The position numbers were made by a program, and so were the translations under genes. A DNA stretch of 5,896 bases from Clostridia bacterium (GTDB taxonomy: Bacteria > Aerophobota > Aerophobia > Aerophobales > AE-B3A), in assembly GCA_009618505.1 (NCBI GenBank), contig WJOQ01000364.1, positions 1-5,896 of the forward strand. Reading direction: 5' to 3'. This document shows positions 5,447 through 5,896 of the stretch, piece after piece. Every line of letters starts with the position of its first letter. Positions within the stretch are counted from its first letter, which is position 1. The notes beneath the pieces were generated by a model. The model was not told where the DNA came from and did not search any database. It was given only the letters and a program-made list of their open reading frames with translations.

Positions 5447-5896
5447 GTGAATCGCATCGAGGAAAGATTTAAAGAACTAAAAAAACAGGGCAAAAAAGCC
5501 TTCATTTCCTTTATTACAGCAGGAGATCCAGATTTTGCTACCAGTAAAGCCCTGGTTCTCGAACTGGAAAAAAGGGGGGCTGATATCATCGAGCTGGGAG
5601 TCCCTTTTTCTGACCCCCTTGCCGAGGGACCAGTTATTCAAAGGTCCTCCCAACGAGCATTGGAAAAAGGAACCTCCCCTCCAAGAATATTGAGCCTGGT
5701 TAGAGAATTGCGCCAGGAGACGGAAATACCCATTATTTTGATGGGCTACTATAACCCCATTTTTAAATTTGGAGAAAGAGAATTCATAGAAAGAGCATCT
5801 CAGGCAGGGGTAGATGGGTTAATAATTGTTGACCTTCCTCCAGAAGAGGCTCATTTTTTGCCAAAAGAGGCTAAGAAAAACAACCTTGTTCTTATC
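5447..5896 (+). CDS. trpA: Tryptophan synthase alpha chain, N-terminal part (3' end outside window)
   Basis: This subunit cleaves indole-3-glycerol phosphate to indole and glyceraldehyde 3-phosphate and channels the indole to TrpB. 150 of roughly 265 residues are present and the frame is open at the right edge. GTG 5447 is the only plausible start: no in-frame start lies close upstream, TAGGG (5436-5440) sits six bases before it, and the catalytic Glu falls at residue 49, as in Salmonella TrpA. Visible motifs are AFISFITAGDPD (18-29), IELGVPFSDPLAEGPVIQ (48-65), ILMGYYNPIF and GVDGLIIVDLPPEE. The second catalytic residue, Asp60 in the well-studied enzymes (ADGP), is Glu60 here (AEGP). Glu is, as I recall, allowed in the family pattern, so activity is still expected. 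The gap to trpB is 70 bases, filled mostly by repeats. Confidence 0.95.
   Translation, partial: MNRIEERFKELKKQGKKAFISFITAGDPDFATSKALVLELEKRGADIIELGVPFSDPLAEGPVIQRSSQRALEKGTSPPRILSLVRELRQETEIPIILMGYYNPIFKFGEREFIERASQAGVDGLIIVDLPPEEAHFLPKEAKKNNLVLI

Noticed and set aside
5086..5589. 167-residue open frame on the - strand over the trpB end and trpA start
   Set aside because: It lies antisense to conserved trpB and trpA coding sequence and crosses the repeat array; no family motif is visible in its translation.

Overview
The window is almost entirely one tryptophan biosynthesis operon on the + strand, in the order trpE (3' part only) - trpG - trpD - trpC - trpF - trpB - trpA (5' part only). Each step from chorismate to tryptophan has its own separate gene; the G-D and C-F fusions seen in some bacteria are absent. 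All seven products keep the main family motifs, and none of the genes is broken inside the window. I see no RNA genes, CRISPR array, transposase or gene on the - strand.

The DNA is fairly AT-rich by eye, the proteins are rich in Lys and Glu, and AGA/AGG codons are frequent. The intergenic gaps carry short repeats. Together this suggests an uncultured bacterium of a repeat-rich lineage; an Omnitrophota-like or similar candidate phylum is my impression only, and the sequence does not prove it.

Layout: trpE (1-659) overlaps trpG (656-1258) by ATGA. A 252-base gap leads to trpD (1511-2521), a 101-base gap to trpC (2623-3396, TTG start), and a 167-base gap to trpF (3564-4193). trpF overlaps trpB (4180-5376) by 14 bases, and a 70-base gap leads to trpA (5447 to the window end). 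The first gene's promoter and any leader or attenuator lie upstream of the window.

The genes are ordinary and the gaps are not. Each of the four real gaps carries tandem 7-base (heptad) repeats of related but different sequence, and in three cases the upstream stop codon is itself part of the first repeat unit. The gaps before trpD and trpC also hold two copies of a C-rich/G-rich hairpin repeat lying directly against the start region; in trpC its tail appears to supply the ribosome binding site. The gaps before trpF and trpA contain inverted heptad arrays that could fold in RNA. The two overlapping junctions have no repeats.

Functionally, TrpE/TrpG make anthranilate from chorismate and glutamine, TrpD adds phosphoribose, TrpF isomerises the product, TrpC closes the indole ring, and TrpA/TrpB convert indole-glycerol phosphate and serine to tryptophan. 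I found no new protein system; the repeat-filled operon gaps are the part worth a second look.
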